64,000 nt of DNA from an uncultured Reyranella sp. (GCF_945957355.1 NZ_CAMFKM010000021.1:1-64000); one strand, 5' to 3'; numbered from the stretch's first letter, positions 8,017 to 17,149 are shown. Program-made: numbers and translations. The notes: generated by a model not told the origin, from the letters alone.

Positions 8017-9873
8017 ATGCGAACAACCCTTCCCGCCGTCCTGATCGGAGCGGCCGCCCTGATGGCGGTCTCGGGCCCGGTCCCGGCGCAGACCGCCAAG
8101 AAGCCCGTGCAGACGCAGGCGACCAAGCCTGCGACGACCAAGGCCGCCGTGACGCGGCCCGCCGCCCGGCCGTCCGCACGCCCCGTCGCGCGCGCCCCGG
8201 TCTATGTGCCGCCGCCGCCGGTGGTCGAACTCGACGAGCGCGCGGTCGTGGCCGACCTGCCGACCGTTCTGGACAACGAAACGCGCGACCGCTACCGGCG
8301 CATCTTCCAGGCGCAGCAGGCAGGGGCGTGGGCCCAGGCCGACGACGAGATCCGGCAGCTCTCGGACAAGACCCTGATGGGCTATGTCGGCGCCCAGCGC
8401 CTGCTCAGCCCGAATTATCCCGCCCGCTACGAGCAGCTTGCCGCCTGGCTGCAGGACTACAACGACAATCCCGACGCGCCCGCGATCTACCGTCTGGCGC
8501 TGGCGCGCCGTCCGGCAGGCGGCGCGGAACTGACGCCCGCCACCTTCGTCGGTTTCACACAGGGCTCGCCCAACTTCGCGGCCGCCCGCACCGTGAACGG
8601 CGCCGATGGTGGCCGCGCGGCCGAGTTGCGCTCGCGTCTTCAGAGCATGGCCGACGATGGCGGCTTCAACGCCGCTTTCGTCCTGCTCGATCGCAAGTCA
8701 TCGACCGAGATCCTGGGGCCGCAGGAGGTCGAGCTGTGGCGCGGCCGCCTGCGCACCCGCCAGCTCGAGGCCGATCCGCAGCGCGGCGTGCAGGTTCCGG
8801 TCGAGGCCAGCATGCCGCCCGACGCCAACTGGACCGCCGCCATGACGGCCTTCACCCGGGGCGACATGGCGGAAGCGGCCCGGCGCTTCGAACTGGTGGC
8901 CGATGCCTCGCCGGACCGGGCGTCGTCCTGGACCCTGTCGGCCGGTTCTTTCTGGGCCGCCCGCGCCAACCTGCTGGCCGGCAACCCGCAGAAGTATGCG
9001 CCCTACCTGAAGCGGGCCGCGCTGCACGGCAGCACCTTCTATGGCCTCGTCGCCCAGAAGGCGCTGGGCATGCAGATCCAGCCCGACTTCGAGGTGCCGC
9101 TACTCGACCGGCGCCGCGCCGACCTGCTGCGCAACGACCGCGCGGCCAGGCGCGCGCTGGCGCTGCTGCAGCTCGGCGCCACGACGGCCGCGGAGCGCGA
9201 GCTGTTTGCCGCGTCGATCGACAACGATCCGCGCTACGTCGAGGCGGTGATGGCGCTGGCGCTGAAGGCGGAACTGCCGGCCCTGGCGGTAAAGGTCGGC
9301 AACGCCAACTGGGACCAGCGGCACAATATCAAGGGCTATGACGGCGGCATGTACCCGATCCCGCCGTGGCAGCCGTCCAGCGGCGCGATCGTCGACCGTG
9401 CGCTGGTCTATGCCTTCATGCGGCAGGAGTCGGCGTTCAATCCCAAGGCGCGCTCCGTGGTCGGCGCCATGGGCCTGATGCAGCTCATGCCGGCGACCGC
9501 CCGCGCCGTTTCGGCGCGCTATGCGCCGGAGACGGCGGGCGCCAATCCGTGGGATCCGTCGGTCAACATGTCGCTCGGGCAGGCCTATATCTCGATGCTG
9601 CTGAGCGAGACCGACGGCAATCTCGTGCGCACCACCGCCGGCTACAATGGCGGGCCGGGCAACGTCATGCGCTGGGACAATTCCCTGAACGCCTCGCAGG
9701 ATCCGCTTCTTTATATCCAGCTGATCCCGCTCCACGAGACGCGCGACTTCGTGCAGCGCGTGCTGACCAACTACTGGATCTATCAGGTTCGCCTGGGACA
9801 GCCGACGCCGTCGCTCGACCAGATCGCTTCGCACGACTGGCCCCGCTACACCCCACAGGATGGAACCCGCTGA
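8017..9873 (+). CDS. slt: Soluble lytic murein transglycosylase
   Basis: This periplasmic enzyme (618 residues) cleaves peptidoglycan glycan strands to form 1,6-anhydromuramyl products. A signal peptide covers about residues 1-24, followed by a Pro/Ala/Thr-rich linker and a long alpha-helical superhelical domain. The C-terminal SLT domain begins near residue 460. Its catalytic glutamate is Glu471 in MRQESAFNPKA, followed by GAMGLMQLMPATA and TAGYNGGPGNV, all hallmark motifs. It is divergent from the rhodanese fusion gene and is followed two bases after its stop by the CoA-transferase, but a shared function is not evident. Confidence 0.93.
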   Translation: MRTTLPAVLIGAAALMAVSGPVPAQTAKKPVQTQATKPATTKAAVTRPAARPSARPVARAPVYVPPPPVVELDERAVVADLPTVLDNETRDRYRRIFQAQQAGAWAQADDEIRQLSDKTLMGYVGAQRLLSPNYPARYEQLAAWLQDYNDNPDAPAIYRLALARRPAGGAELTPATFVGFTQGSPNFAAARTVNGADGGRAAELRSRLQSMADDGGFNAAFVLLDRKSSTEILGPQEVELWRGRLRTRQLEADPQRGVQVPVEASMPPDANWTAAMTAFTRGDMAEAARRFELVADASPDRASSWTLSAGSFWAARANLLAGNPQKYAPYLKRAALHGSTFYGLVAQKALGMQIQPDFEVPLLDRRRADLLRNDRAARRALALLQLGATTAAERELFAASIDNDPRYVEAVMALALKAELPALAVKVGNANWDQRHNIKGYDGGMYPIPPWQPSSGAIVDRALVYAFMRQESAFNPKARSVVGAMGLMQLMPATARAVSARYAPETAGANPWDPSVNMSLGQAYISMLLSETDGNLVRTTAGYNGGPGNVMRWDNSLNASQDPLLYIQLIPLHETRDFVQRVLTNYWIYQVRLGQPTPSLDQIASHDWPRYTPQDGTR

Positions 9874-9875
9874 GC

Positions 9876-11039
9876 ATGTTGCCGCTTTCAGGTGTACGCA
9901 TCGTCGAGTTCTGCCAGGTCCTGGCCGGTCCCTATTGTGGAATGCTGCTGGCCGATCTCGGCGCCGAGGTGATCAAGGTCGAACCGCCGGAAGGCGACAT
10001 GATGCGGCAGTGGCCGCCGATCACAGAAGGTTCCGAGGGGGGCTACAGCGAGAACTTCGCCTCGATCAACCGCAACAAGCGTTCGGTCGTGCTCGATCTC
10101 AAGGACCCGGCCCAGAAGCAGGCGGCACGCCAGCTCATCCTGTCGGCCGACGTCGTGCTGGAGAACAACCGGCCGGGCGTGATGGACCGTCTCGGCCTCG
10201 GCTACGAATCCTTCCGTGCCGAGAAGCCCGGCCTCGTCTACTGCTCGATCTCCGCCTTCGGACAGAGCGGTCCGCGCTCGGGCGAGGGCGGCTTCGACGT
10301 CACGGTGCAGGCGATGAGCGGTATCATGAGCGTCACCGGCGAGCCCGACGGCGCACCGGTGAAATGCGGTGTGCCTGTTTCCGACGTCGGCACCGGCCTC
10401 TATGCCGCACTCACCGTGGTGTCGGTCCTGCGCCGCGTCGCGGGCGGTGGGGCGGGCGCGCATATCGACGCCTCGATGCTGGGCTGCAGCCTCGGCATGG
10501 CCGCGCTGCAGACCAGTGAATTCTTCGGCACCGGGCGCGACCCCAGGAAGCTGGGCTCGGCCCATCCGCGCAACGCGCCCTACCAGGCCTTCAAGGCGGC
10601 CGACGGCCACTTCGTCATCGCCGCCGGCAACAACAAGCTTTGGGAAGCCGTCACCAAGGTCGTCGGCCGCCCCGACCTGCTGGCAGACGAGCGTTTTGCC
10701 ACGACCCAGTCGCGCGCCGCCAACCAGGTGGTGCTCAAGGACCTGCTCGAAGTCGAGTTTGCCAGGCAGGGTGTCGATCACTGGCTGGCGGCCTTCGAAA
10801 AGGCCGGCGTCCCGCAGGGCCGCATCAATACCTACAGCCAGATCCTCGCCGACCCGCAGGTTGCGCACATGGGCTGGGTCGAGGAGATGGAACTGCCCTC
10901 GGGGGTGAAGACGAAGACTTTCGGCAGCCCGGTCCGGATCTCCGCCACCGACATCTCGAAGCGACGCGATCCGCCGGCGCTCGGCGCCGACACCGCGGAC
11001 GTCTTCGGAACCACCTTCCAGCAAAAGGCCGCGAAATGA
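9876..11039 (+). CDS. CaiB/BaiF family III CoA-transferase
   Basis: This is a family III CoA-transferase (387 residues), which moves CoA between carboxylic acids. It opens with LSGVRIVEFCQVLAGPYCGM and ADLGAEVIKVEPPEGD, the classic start of the family; NRNKRSVVLDLKDP follows and the second domain carries HPRNAPYQAF. The start at 9876 lies just after the slt stop. The stop overlaps the following thiol dioxygenase gene (ATGA), so the two are co-translated. That pairing, with a TctCBA transporter downstream, suggests activation of an imported or oxidised carboxylate. The substrate cannot be read from sequence. Confidence 0.92.
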   Translation: MLPLSGVRIVEFCQVLAGPYCGMLLADLGAEVIKVEPPEGDMMRQWPPITEGSEGGYSENFASINRNKRSVVLDLKDPAQKQAARQLILSADVVLENNRPGVMDRLGLGYESFRAEKPGLVYCSISAFGQSGPRSGEGGFDVTVQAMSGIMSVTGEPDGAPVKCGVPVSDVGTGLYAALTVVSVLRRVAGGGAGAHIDASMLGCSLGMAALQTSEFFGTGRDPRKLGSAHPRNAPYQAFKAADGHFVIAAGNNKLWEAVTKVVGRPDLLADERFATTQSRAANQVVLKDLLEVEFARQGVDHWLAAFEKAGVPQGRINTYSQILADPQVAHMGWVEEMELPSGVKTKTFGSPVRISATDISKRRDPPALGADTADVFGTTFQQKAAK

Positions 11040-11659
11040 GTATCGATCGCCTGCGTCGCTTCATCGGCGACATGACTTCTCTCACGGGCGGTGCCTGGCA
11101 GGACAAGGATGAGAACGCCGTCGTCGAGGTGGGCGCGAAGCTCCTGGGCGAGCTGGTGAAGCACGACGACTGGCTGCCCGAACAGGCGGCCCGGGTGCCG
11201 GCGCACGGTTATGCGCAGAACCTCCTGTGGTGCGATCCGTTCGAGCGCTTCTGCGTCGTGAGCTTCGTCTGGGCGCCGAGGGCCAACACGCCAGTGCACG
11301 ACCACGAGATGTGGGGCCTGGTCGGCATGCTGCGCGGCTCCGAGACCTCGCTTGCCTTCACGCGCGATCCCGAGACCGGCGTGCTGGTGCCGGGCGAGCT
11401 CGCCAAGCTGGAACCGGGCGACGTCGAGGTGCTGGTGCCGGCGCCGCGCAATCCGAAGGGCGACATCCATCAGGTCACCAACGCGCTCGACGACCGCGGG
11501 TCGATCAGCATTCACGTGTATGGCGGCAACATCGGCGCGGTGCGTCGTCACACCTTCGACGTGAAGACGGGCCAGCCCAACCTCTTCGTGTCGGGCTACA
11601 CCAACCGCGAGCAGCCCAACATCTGGGATCGCTCGGCCGAGGTCCGCGCCGCCTCCTGA
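11036..11659 (+). CDS. Cysteine/3-mercaptopropionate dioxygenase-type cupin
   Basis: This 207-residue protein has the thiol dioxygenase fold. HDHEMWGLVGMLRGSE carries the first two iron-binding histidines and the glycine of cupin motif 1, and DIHQVTNA carries the third. Such enzymes oxidise a thiol such as cysteine or 3-mercaptopropionate to the sulfinic acid. It overlaps the upstream CoA-transferase by four bases. In 3-mercaptopropionate catabolism described in betaproteobacteria, the sulfinate product is converted to a CoA thioester before desulfination, so the pairing is suggestive. Whether the substrate here is cysteine, 3-mercaptopropionate or something else is not decided. Confidence 0.87.
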   Translation: MSIDRLRRFIGDMTSLTGGAWQDKDENAVVEVGAKLLGELVKHDDWLPEQAARVPAHGYAQNLLWCDPFERFCVVSFVWAPRANTPVHDHEMWGLVGMLRGSETSLAFTRDPETGVLVPGELAKLEPGDVEVLVPAPRNPKGDIHQVTNALDDRGSISIHVYGGNIGAVRRHTFDVKTGQPNLFVSGYTNREQPNIWDRSAEVRAAS

Positions 11660-11743
11660 GGTTCGCGTACCGGTACGGCCGTCTTGACCGGCCGGCAGCT
11701 GCACAAGCACTGTCCTGCCCCACAAAAAGGGGAGGCAGACAGG

Positions 11744-12712
11744 ATGCAACGTAGAGCTTTGCTGAAGGGCGGAACCGCGCTGGCGGCCGTTTCGGTCGCC
11801 GCGCCAGCCATCGCCCAGTCCACCAAGTGGCCGGCCCGCGAGATCTCGCTGATCAACCCCAATGCCCCGGGCGCCTCGACCGACCTCACCGCGCGCATCA
11901 TCGCGCAGGCGCTCGAGAAGCGGCTGAACGCGACCGTCATCGTGAAGAACGTGGTGGGTGGCGCGGGCGCGCTGGGACCGACGACGCTCGCCCAGTCGGC
12001 GCCGGACGGCCACACGATCGGCCTGGTGGCGATCTCGAGCCACGTTGCCATCCCGAACATGATGAACGTCCCCTACAATCCGTGGACGGCGTTCGACATC
12101 ATCGGCCAGGTCGCAGCGCTGCGCTACGGCATCGGCGCGCGGGCCGACGGTCCGATCAAGTCGATCGAGGATCTCGTCAGCCAGGGCAAGCAGAAGCAGC
12201 TCACCTACAGCTCCAACAACGTCACCAACGTCGTGGCGATGTTCCAGCTCGCCAAGCTGAGCGGCGCGAAGTTCCGCTGGGTCGTGTTCCCGGGCGGAGT
12301 CGAATCGGTGACGGCGGCGATCGGGGGACATGTCGACGCGGTCATCCAGACAGTCGCCGAGATGCGGCCGCAGATCGAGGCCGGCAAGCTGCGCTTCCTC
12401 GCGTCCGCGGCCGAGGCGCGCTGGCCCGACTATCCCGACGTGAAGACGCTGCGCGAGCTCGGCTACGATGCCGTGAGCAACGGGCCGTTCGGTTATGCCT
12501 TTCCCAAGGGCGTCGATCCGGCCATCCAGGAGCGCATGAGCAAGGCGCTGGCCGACGTCATGAAGGACGAATCGGTGACCAGCCAGATCGCCAAGCTCGG
12601 CATCCAGCCGATCTATCGCGACGGCAAGGAGTACGGCGCGCTCCTGAAGAAGATCGAGACCGAGCTCGTCCCGATCCTCAAGGAAACCGGCATGGCCAAG
12701 AAGCCGGCGTGA
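11744..12712 (+). CDS. Bug-family tripartite tricarboxylate transporter substrate-binding protein
   Basis: This is a periplasmic substrate-binding protein of the Bug/TctC family (322 residues). It starts with a twin-arginine-like export signal (MQRRALLKGGTALAAVSVAA, cleaved after AIAQ), then KWPAREISLINPNAPGAS and the NVVGGAGALG stretch typical of Bug proteins, which bind carboxylates through backbone contacts. GGAGG precedes the ATG at 11744; the frame open further upstream lacks such a site. It is followed without a gap by tctB and tctA, forming one transporter. Confidence 0.93.
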   Translation: MQRRALLKGGTALAAVSVAAPAIAQSTKWPAREISLINPNAPGASTDLTARIIAQALEKRLNATVIVKNVVGGAGALGPTTLAQSAPDGHTIGLVAISSHVAIPNMMNVPYNPWTAFDIIGQVAALRYGIGARADGPIKSIEDLVSQGKQKQLTYSSNNVTNVVAMFQLAKLSGAKFRWVVFPGGVESVTAAIGGHVDAVIQTVAEMRPQIEAGKLRFLASAAEARWPDYPDVKTLRELGYDAVSNGPFGYAFPKGVDPAIQERMSKALADVMKDESVTSQIAKLGIQPIYRDGKEYGALLKKIETELVPILKETGMAKKPA

Positions 12713-13200
12713 TGCAGCTCGGCGGCACGCGGATCGCCACGCTCGGCCTGCTGGCCGCGGCGCTGGTCGGCCTCTGGAAGGCGCTGGAGCTGGACAGCTG
12801 GGGCTTCGACGGCCCCGGCCCCGGCTTCTTCCCGCAACTCATGGCCGGCATCTGCGTGGCGCTCGCCCTCGTCGTCCTGTTCTTCCCGGGACAGGCCGGC
12901 GAGACCGAGGGCGGCGACACCGACGACGTGGAGGCGACGAGGGAGTCGAACCGCACCTTCGCGATCTATATCGCCACCTTCGCGGTGTTCGCGCTGGGCG
13001 CGATGTATGCCGGCTTCGTCGTCACGACAGTGGCGGTGACCGTCGTCATCATGCGCTTCGCCGAACGCCGCTCGTGGTTCTCCGCGATCGGCTACGGCAT
13101 CGCCTGTGCCGTCGTCGGCCTCGTCTGCTTCGGCTGGCTGCTGCGCGTCGATCTGCCGGAAGGGCCGATCGAGCGCACCTTCTACACCTACGTTCGCTGA
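12712..13200 (+). CDS. tctB: Tripartite tricarboxylate transporter small membrane subunit TctB
   Basis: This 162-residue membrane protein has four predicted helices (for example GLLAAALVGLWKALEL and ATFAVFALGAMYAGFVV) separated by an acidic loop around residues 60-78. The GPGFFPQLMAG segment after helix 1 is typical of TctB. The ATG overlaps the stop of the binding-protein gene by one base. TctB is the small subunit that pairs with TctA in secondary carboxylate uptake. Confidence 0.9.
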   Translation: MQLGGTRIATLGLLAAALVGLWKALELDSWGFDGPGPGFFPQLMAGICVALALVVLFFPGQAGETEGGDTDDVEATRESNRTFAIYIATFAVFALGAMYAGFVVTTVAVTVVIMRFAERRSWFSAIGYGIACAVVGLVCFGWLLRVDLPEGPIERTFYTYVR

Positions 13201-13210
13201 GGCCCGGAGC

Positions 13211-14698
13211 ATGGAAGCGCTGCTGGGTGGCTTCGCCACCACGCTGACTCTCGACAACCTGTTCTACTGCTTCGTCGGCGCCTTCCTCGGCACCGTCGTA
13301 GGCATCCTGCCGGGACTGGGGCCGCTCACCACCATCGCCATCCTGCTGCCGATCACGTTCAAGATGGACGTGACCTCGGCCATCATCATGCTCTCGGGCA
13401 TCTATTACGGCGTGGCCTATGGCGGCACGGTGACCTCGGTGCTGATGCGCATCCCGGGCGAGGCCTCCTCGGTCGTGACCTGCCTCGACGGCTATGAGAT
13501 GGCGCGCAGGGGCCGCGCCGGCTCCGCCCTTGGCATCGCCGGACTGGGCTCGTTCTTCGCGGGCACGGTGGGCGTCATCGGCATCTCCTTCCTGTCGCCG
13601 CCGCTCGCCGAGCTGGTCATCAAGTTCGGGCCCGCCGAGTACGCCATGCTGATGCTCGCGGGCCTCACCATGGTCACCTACATGTCGAGCGGCTCGCTGC
13701 CGCGGGCGCTGCTGATGGCGGCCTTTGGCCTGCTGCTCGGCACGATCGGCAGCGACCCGCTCAACATGACACCGCGTCTCACCTTCGGCATCCTGGCGCT
13801 GGGCGACGGCGTGAACCTCGTGCCGTTGGCGATCGGCCTGTTTGGTCTCTCCGAGGTGCTGTTCATGGCGCGCCAAAAGCCCGACGACATGAAGGTCCTG
13901 CCGCCGCCCTCGCACCTGCTGGGCTTCATGCCTTCGCGCGAGGAGGCGAGACGGTCGGTGGGCCCCGTCGTGCGTGGCACGTTTATGGGCTTCCTGGTGG
14001 GACTGCTGCCCGGCGGCGGCGCGGTGCTGGCCTCGTTCCTGTCCTACGGCATGGAGCGCAAGCTCTCGAAGCATCCCGAGGAATTCGGCAAGGGCGCCGT
14101 CGAGGGACTGGCCGGGCCGGAATCGGCCAACAATGCCGGCACCGCCGGCGCCTTCGTGCCGCTGCTCTGCATGGGCATCCCCGCGAACGCGGTGACGGCG
14201 CTGCTGCTCGGCGCCTTCATCATCCACGGCGTCACGCCGGGCCCGACCATACTGGAGCGCCAGCCCGAGATCTTCTGGGGCGTCGTGGCCAGCATGTATA
14301 TCGGCAACGTGATGCTGCTGATCCTGAACCTGCCGCTGATCGGCCTGTTCGTGCGCATCCTAGACATCCCGCGCGCCTATCTCACGCCGATGATCCTCGC
14401 GGTCTGCCTGATCGGCGTCTATTCGTCGAACGGCAATCCGGCCGACGTGGTGATCGCCGTGATCTTCGGGTTCATCGGCTACGGCCTGCGCCGCCACGGC
14501 TTCGACTTGGGCATCGTCATCCTGGCCTACGTGCTGGGCCCGATCTTCGAGCGCTCGGTGCGCCAGGCGCTGGCGATCTCCGACGGCGATCCGACGATCT
14601 TCTTCCACAGCACCCTCTCGACGGGCTTTGCGATCGTCGCGGTCCTGCTGCTGCTGGCGGGACTGTGGCCGAAGAAGAAGAAGAAGGCGGCCGGTTAG
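13211..14698 (+). CDS. tctA: Tripartite tricarboxylate transporter large permease TctA
   Basis: This is the large membrane permease (495 residues) with about a dozen hydrophobic helices. The family signature GTVVGILPGLGPLTT lies near residue 30, and the internally repeated counterpart FLVGLLPGGGAVLASF near residue 265. YYGVAYGGTVTSVLMRIPGE is another conserved block. The start follows TctB by 10 bp. The protein ends in a lysine-rich cytoplasmic tail. It completes the binding protein-TctB-TctA transporter; the imported acid is unknown. Confidence 0.95.
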   Translation: MEALLGGFATTLTLDNLFYCFVGAFLGTVVGILPGLGPLTTIAILLPITFKMDVTSAIIMLSGIYYGVAYGGTVTSVLMRIPGEASSVVTCLDGYEMARRGRAGSALGIAGLGSFFAGTVGVIGISFLSPPLAELVIKFGPAEYAMLMLAGLTMVTYMSSGSLPRALLMAAFGLLLGTIGSDPLNMTPRLTFGILALGDGVNLVPLAIGLFGLSEVLFMARQKPDDMKVLPPPSHLLGFMPSREEARRSVGPVVRGTFMGFLVGLLPGGGAVLASFLSYGMERKLSKHPEEFGKGAVEGLAGPESANNAGTAGAFVPLLCMGIPANAVTALLLGAFIIHGVTPGPTILERQPEIFWGVVASMYIGNVMLLILNLPLIGLFVRILDIPRAYLTPMILAVCLIGVYSSNGNPADVVIAVIFGFIGYGLRRHGFDLGIVILAYVLGPIFERSVRQALAISDGDPTIFFHSTLSTGFAIVAVLLLLAGLWPKKKKKAAG

Positions 14699-14769
14699 GG
14701 CCGCCTTCGAATTCTTGTCTGTTCTGCACGGAGCGGGCTCTCGCGCATATGAATGCGCTGCCGCCCGCC

Positions 14770-14799
14770 CATCCTCACAAGCTAATGCTTGTGAGGATG
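14770..14799. terminator. Hairpin at the convergent ends of tctA and the cupin gene
   Basis: A 13-bp perfect stem (arms 14770-14782 and 14787-14799) with loop TAAT lies between two converging genes. The cupin stop codon sits at the loop. There is no T-run, so it may act as a processing or bidirectional stop structure rather than a classical terminator. Confidence 0.5.
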
Positions 14800-15255
14800 A
14801 GGATGTGTCGGGTCGACCCAATACACTTCCTCGACCTTCTCGGCCGGGGTGATGTCGATGTTGATGGCGACCGCCTCGTTGTCGGAGCGGACCAGCACGC
14901 ATTCCAGCGGCTCGGTGTCCGAGGCGTTGATCTCCTGGTGCGGCACGTAGGGCGGCACGTAGATGAAGTCGCCGGGGCCGGCCTCGGCGACGAACTGGAG
15001 TTGCTCGCCCCAGCGCATGCGGGCGCGGCCCTTCACGACGTAGATCACGCTCTCCAGGTGCCCGTGATGATGGGCGCCGGTCTTGGCGTGGGCATGGATG
15101 GTCACCGTGCCGGCCCACAGCTTCTGGGCGCCGACGCGGGCGAAATTGATGGCCGCGGCCCGGTTCATGCCCGGGGTCTGGGCGGTGTTGGTGTCGAGCG
15201 ATCCGGCGGGAATGACCCGCACGCCGTCATGCTTCCAGTCGGTGGGGCCGGTCAT
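14782..15255 (-). CDS. Single-domain cupin protein
   Basis: This is a 157-residue cupin. Motif 1 is HAKTGAHHHGHLESVIYVVKG with the expected metal-ligand histidines, and motif 2 is PGDFIYVPPYVPHQEIN. The tail is histidine-rich (HPHPHKH). GGAG lies seven bases before the ATG. Such proteins may be small dioxygenases, isomerases or ligand binders; the sequence does not decide. It converges with tctA and may belong functionally to the same catabolic locus. A small upstream open frame (15252-15452) ends with an ATGA overlap at this start codon. Confidence 0.85.
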   Translation of the reverse strand: MTGPTDWKHDGVRVIPAGSLDTNTAQTPGMNRAAAINFARVGAQKLWAGTVTIHAHAKTGAHHHGHLESVIYVVKGRARMRWGEQLQFVAEAGPGDFIYVPPYVPHQEINASDTEPLECVLVRSDNEAVAINIDITPAEKVEEVYWVDPTHPHPHKH

Positions 15256-15485
15256 TGTGTCTCCAAGCTTTGAATGTCAGCTTCCGTGGGGCGGTGCTTC
15301 GGAAGCAATGAAAGGATTGTGCGGCTGATTTCCAGAGGGGAGATGACTAAATCCCCATCGTGGAGAGTCAATGGAAAGTCCTGATGCCTTTCGGGTCCTG
15401 AAAGGAAAAATCCTTCGGCGACCTTCTCCGGCGGCGCCTGCCGCGCGAACATCCAGATTGCCGACCCCTGAGGTATAGTGAAGCC

Positions 15486-16034
15486 ATGACCCGCATCGAC
15501 GAAACCAAGCCCTTCAAGCCGGTGAACATCGCCGTTCTCACGGTTTCCGACACGCGCACGCTCGAGACCGACAAGTCGGGCGACACGCTGGTCGAACGCA
15601 TCGCGCGCGACGGCCATGTCCTGGCCGACCGCGCCATCGTCACCGACGACATCGCGCTGATCCGCGCCCAGGTGCAGAAGTGGATCGACGATCCGCGCGT
15701 CGAGGTCGTGATCTCGACCGGCGGCACCGGCGTCACCGGTCGCGACGTGACTCCGGAGGCGCTCGAAGCCCTGTTCGAGAAGAAGATCGAAGGCTTCGGC
15801 GAGACCTTCCGCTGGATCAGCTTCCAGAAGATCGGCACCTCGACCATGCAGAGCCGCGCCACCGCGGGCGTCGCCAACGCGACCTACATCTTCGCGCTGC
15901 CGGGCTCGACCGGCGCCTGCAAGGACGGCTGGGACGACATCCTGCGCCAGCAGCTCGACATCCGCTTCCGTCCCTGCAACTTCGCCGAGCTGATGCCGCG
16001 CCTCAACGAAGGCAAGCTGCCACGCAGTGGCTGA
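15486..16034 (+). CDS. moaB: Molybdenum cofactor biosynthesis protein B
   Basis: This is a MoaB/Mog-type protein (182 residues). The N-terminal strand NIAVLTVSDTRT and the molybdopterin-binding block ISTGGTGVTGRDVTPEAL are intact, followed by a typical ALPGSTGACKDGWDDIL segment. The family adenylylates or binds molybdopterin in moco synthesis. No clear ribosome site precedes the ATG, and a TATAGT at 15474-15479 would place the transcription start near the ATG, so a leaderless message is possible. The gene stands alone, followed by a palindromic repeat. Confidence 0.93.
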   Translation: MTRIDETKPFKPVNIAVLTVSDTRTLETDKSGDTLVERIARDGHVLADRAIVTDDIALIRAQVQKWIDDPRVEVVISTGGTGVTGRDVTPEALEALFEKKIEGFGETFRWISFQKIGTSTMQSRATAGVANATYIFALPGSTGACKDGWDDILRQQLDIRFRPCNFAELMPRLNEGKLPRSG

Positions 16035-16045
16035 GGTTCCAATTT

Positions 16046-16157
16046 CCCTCATCCTGAGGAGCGTGCCGCAGGCACGCGTCTCGAAGGATGGGCCACACAT
16101 ACGGTGCTCGTTCCCACCCTTCGAGACGGCCGCTATGCGGCCTCCTCAGGGTGAGGG
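16046..16157. repeat. Intergenic palindromic repeat element, family A copy 1
   Basis: This 112-bp element is bounded by near-perfect inverted ends (CCCTCATCCTGAGGAG at the left; one mismatch at the right). Inside are hairpins GCGTGCC-GCA-GGCACGC and GGCCGC-TAT-GCGGCC, and a longer pairing between CGTCTCGAAGG and CTTCGAGACG. The same layout recurs at 28089-28199, with different but still self-complementary tips. Confidence 0.85.
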
Positions 16158-16162
16158 CTGTC

Positions 16163-17149
16163 ATGGCTGATATGCTCGATGAGATTCGCGAGGGCGAGGC
16201 GCTGCCGGCGACGGGAACGGCGCACGGACATGTTCGTCTGAAGGACGGGCGGCTCGCGCGCATCGCCTATGCCTACGAGGACGATCCGACGGCGGGCGCG
16301 CGACTGCATCAGCAGGCCGAAGCCTTTCGCCACCTCGCACCTGCCGGGCGCACGCCGAGACTTCACGAGGTGATCGAGCCGCGGCCCGGCCTGCCCGGCG
16401 GTGCGCTGATCGTCGATTTCATCGAGGGACGGGCGCCGCGGCTGCCGGACGAACTCGACGCGATGGCCGACACGCTGGCGCGCCTCCATTCGCTGCCGCT
16501 GCCCGGCGCGGGCGCCCGGATCCCGCATCAGAACAATCCGTTCCGTACGACGCTCGATGTCGTGGAGGAGGGCGTCCGACGTTTCCTCGATAAGGCCGTC
16601 GCGGACCCTGGCGCACGCGCCGAGATCGTCGAAGAGCTCGAACTCATGCGCACGATGGCGAAGACGCTGGTGGATCGCCCGCAGCCGCTGTCGATCGCCC
16701 TGGCCGACACCCATCCCGGCAACTTCATCGTCGATCGCGCCGGCATCGCCTGGTTTGTCGATCTGGAAAAGGTCCATGTCGGCTCGCCGGCGATCGACCT
16801 CGCGCACGCGACCTTGCCGACGTCGACCGTGTGGCATCCCGATGTCGGCAAGGTTCTCTCCCTCGCCGAGGTGGAAGGCTTCTACGAGTCCTATCTCAAG
16901 AGGATCGGCAAGATACGCGCCGCTGAACTGCAACCGTGGCTGCAGCCGATGCGCCGCCTCACCTGGCTGCGCACGACGATGTTCATGGCGCGCTGGAAAG
17001 TTCAGACGGAAGCGCCGCGCGATCCATCCGATCCCTCGCAATGGAGCGACGCCGGCCTGTCGCCTGCGATGAGGGACCATCTGCGCTCGCGGATCGCGCT
17101 CTCGTTCAAACGCGAGACGATCCGCGCGATCCGCGCCGAGTGGTTATAG
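16163..17149 (+). CDS. APH-family phosphotransferase
   Basis: This is a kinase-like protein (328 residues) of the aminoglycoside/choline phosphotransferase fold. The catalytic region reads LADTHPGNFIVDR, close to the HxDxxxxN pattern but with Ala-Asp-Thr-His order, followed by WFVDLEKVHVGSPAIDLA supplying the metal-binding aspartate. GAGGG lies just before the ATG at 16163. The substrate is unknown; resistance should not be assumed. The last six bases overlap the converging acetyltransferase gene. Confidence 0.82.
   Translation: MADMLDEIREGEALPATGTAHGHVRLKDGRLARIAYAYEDDPTAGARLHQQAEAFRHLAPAGRTPRLHEVIEPRPGLPGGALIVDFIEGRAPRLPDELDAMADTLARLHSLPLPGAGARIPHQNNPFRTTLDVVEEGVRRFLDKAVADPGARAEIVEELELMRTMAKTLVDRPQPLSIALADTHPGNFIVDRAGIAWFVDLEKVHVGSPAIDLAHATLPTSTVWHPDVGKVLSLAEVEGFYESYLKRIGKIRAAELQPWLQPMRRLTWLRTTMFMARWKVQTEAPRDPSDPSQWSDAGLSPAMRDHLRSRIALSFKRETIRAIRAEWL

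Noticed and set aside
16163..17149. APH-fold protein as an antibiotic-resistance gene
   Set aside because: The catalytic loop differs from classical aminoglycoside enzymes and the context is chromosomal housekeeping, so no resistance is claimed.
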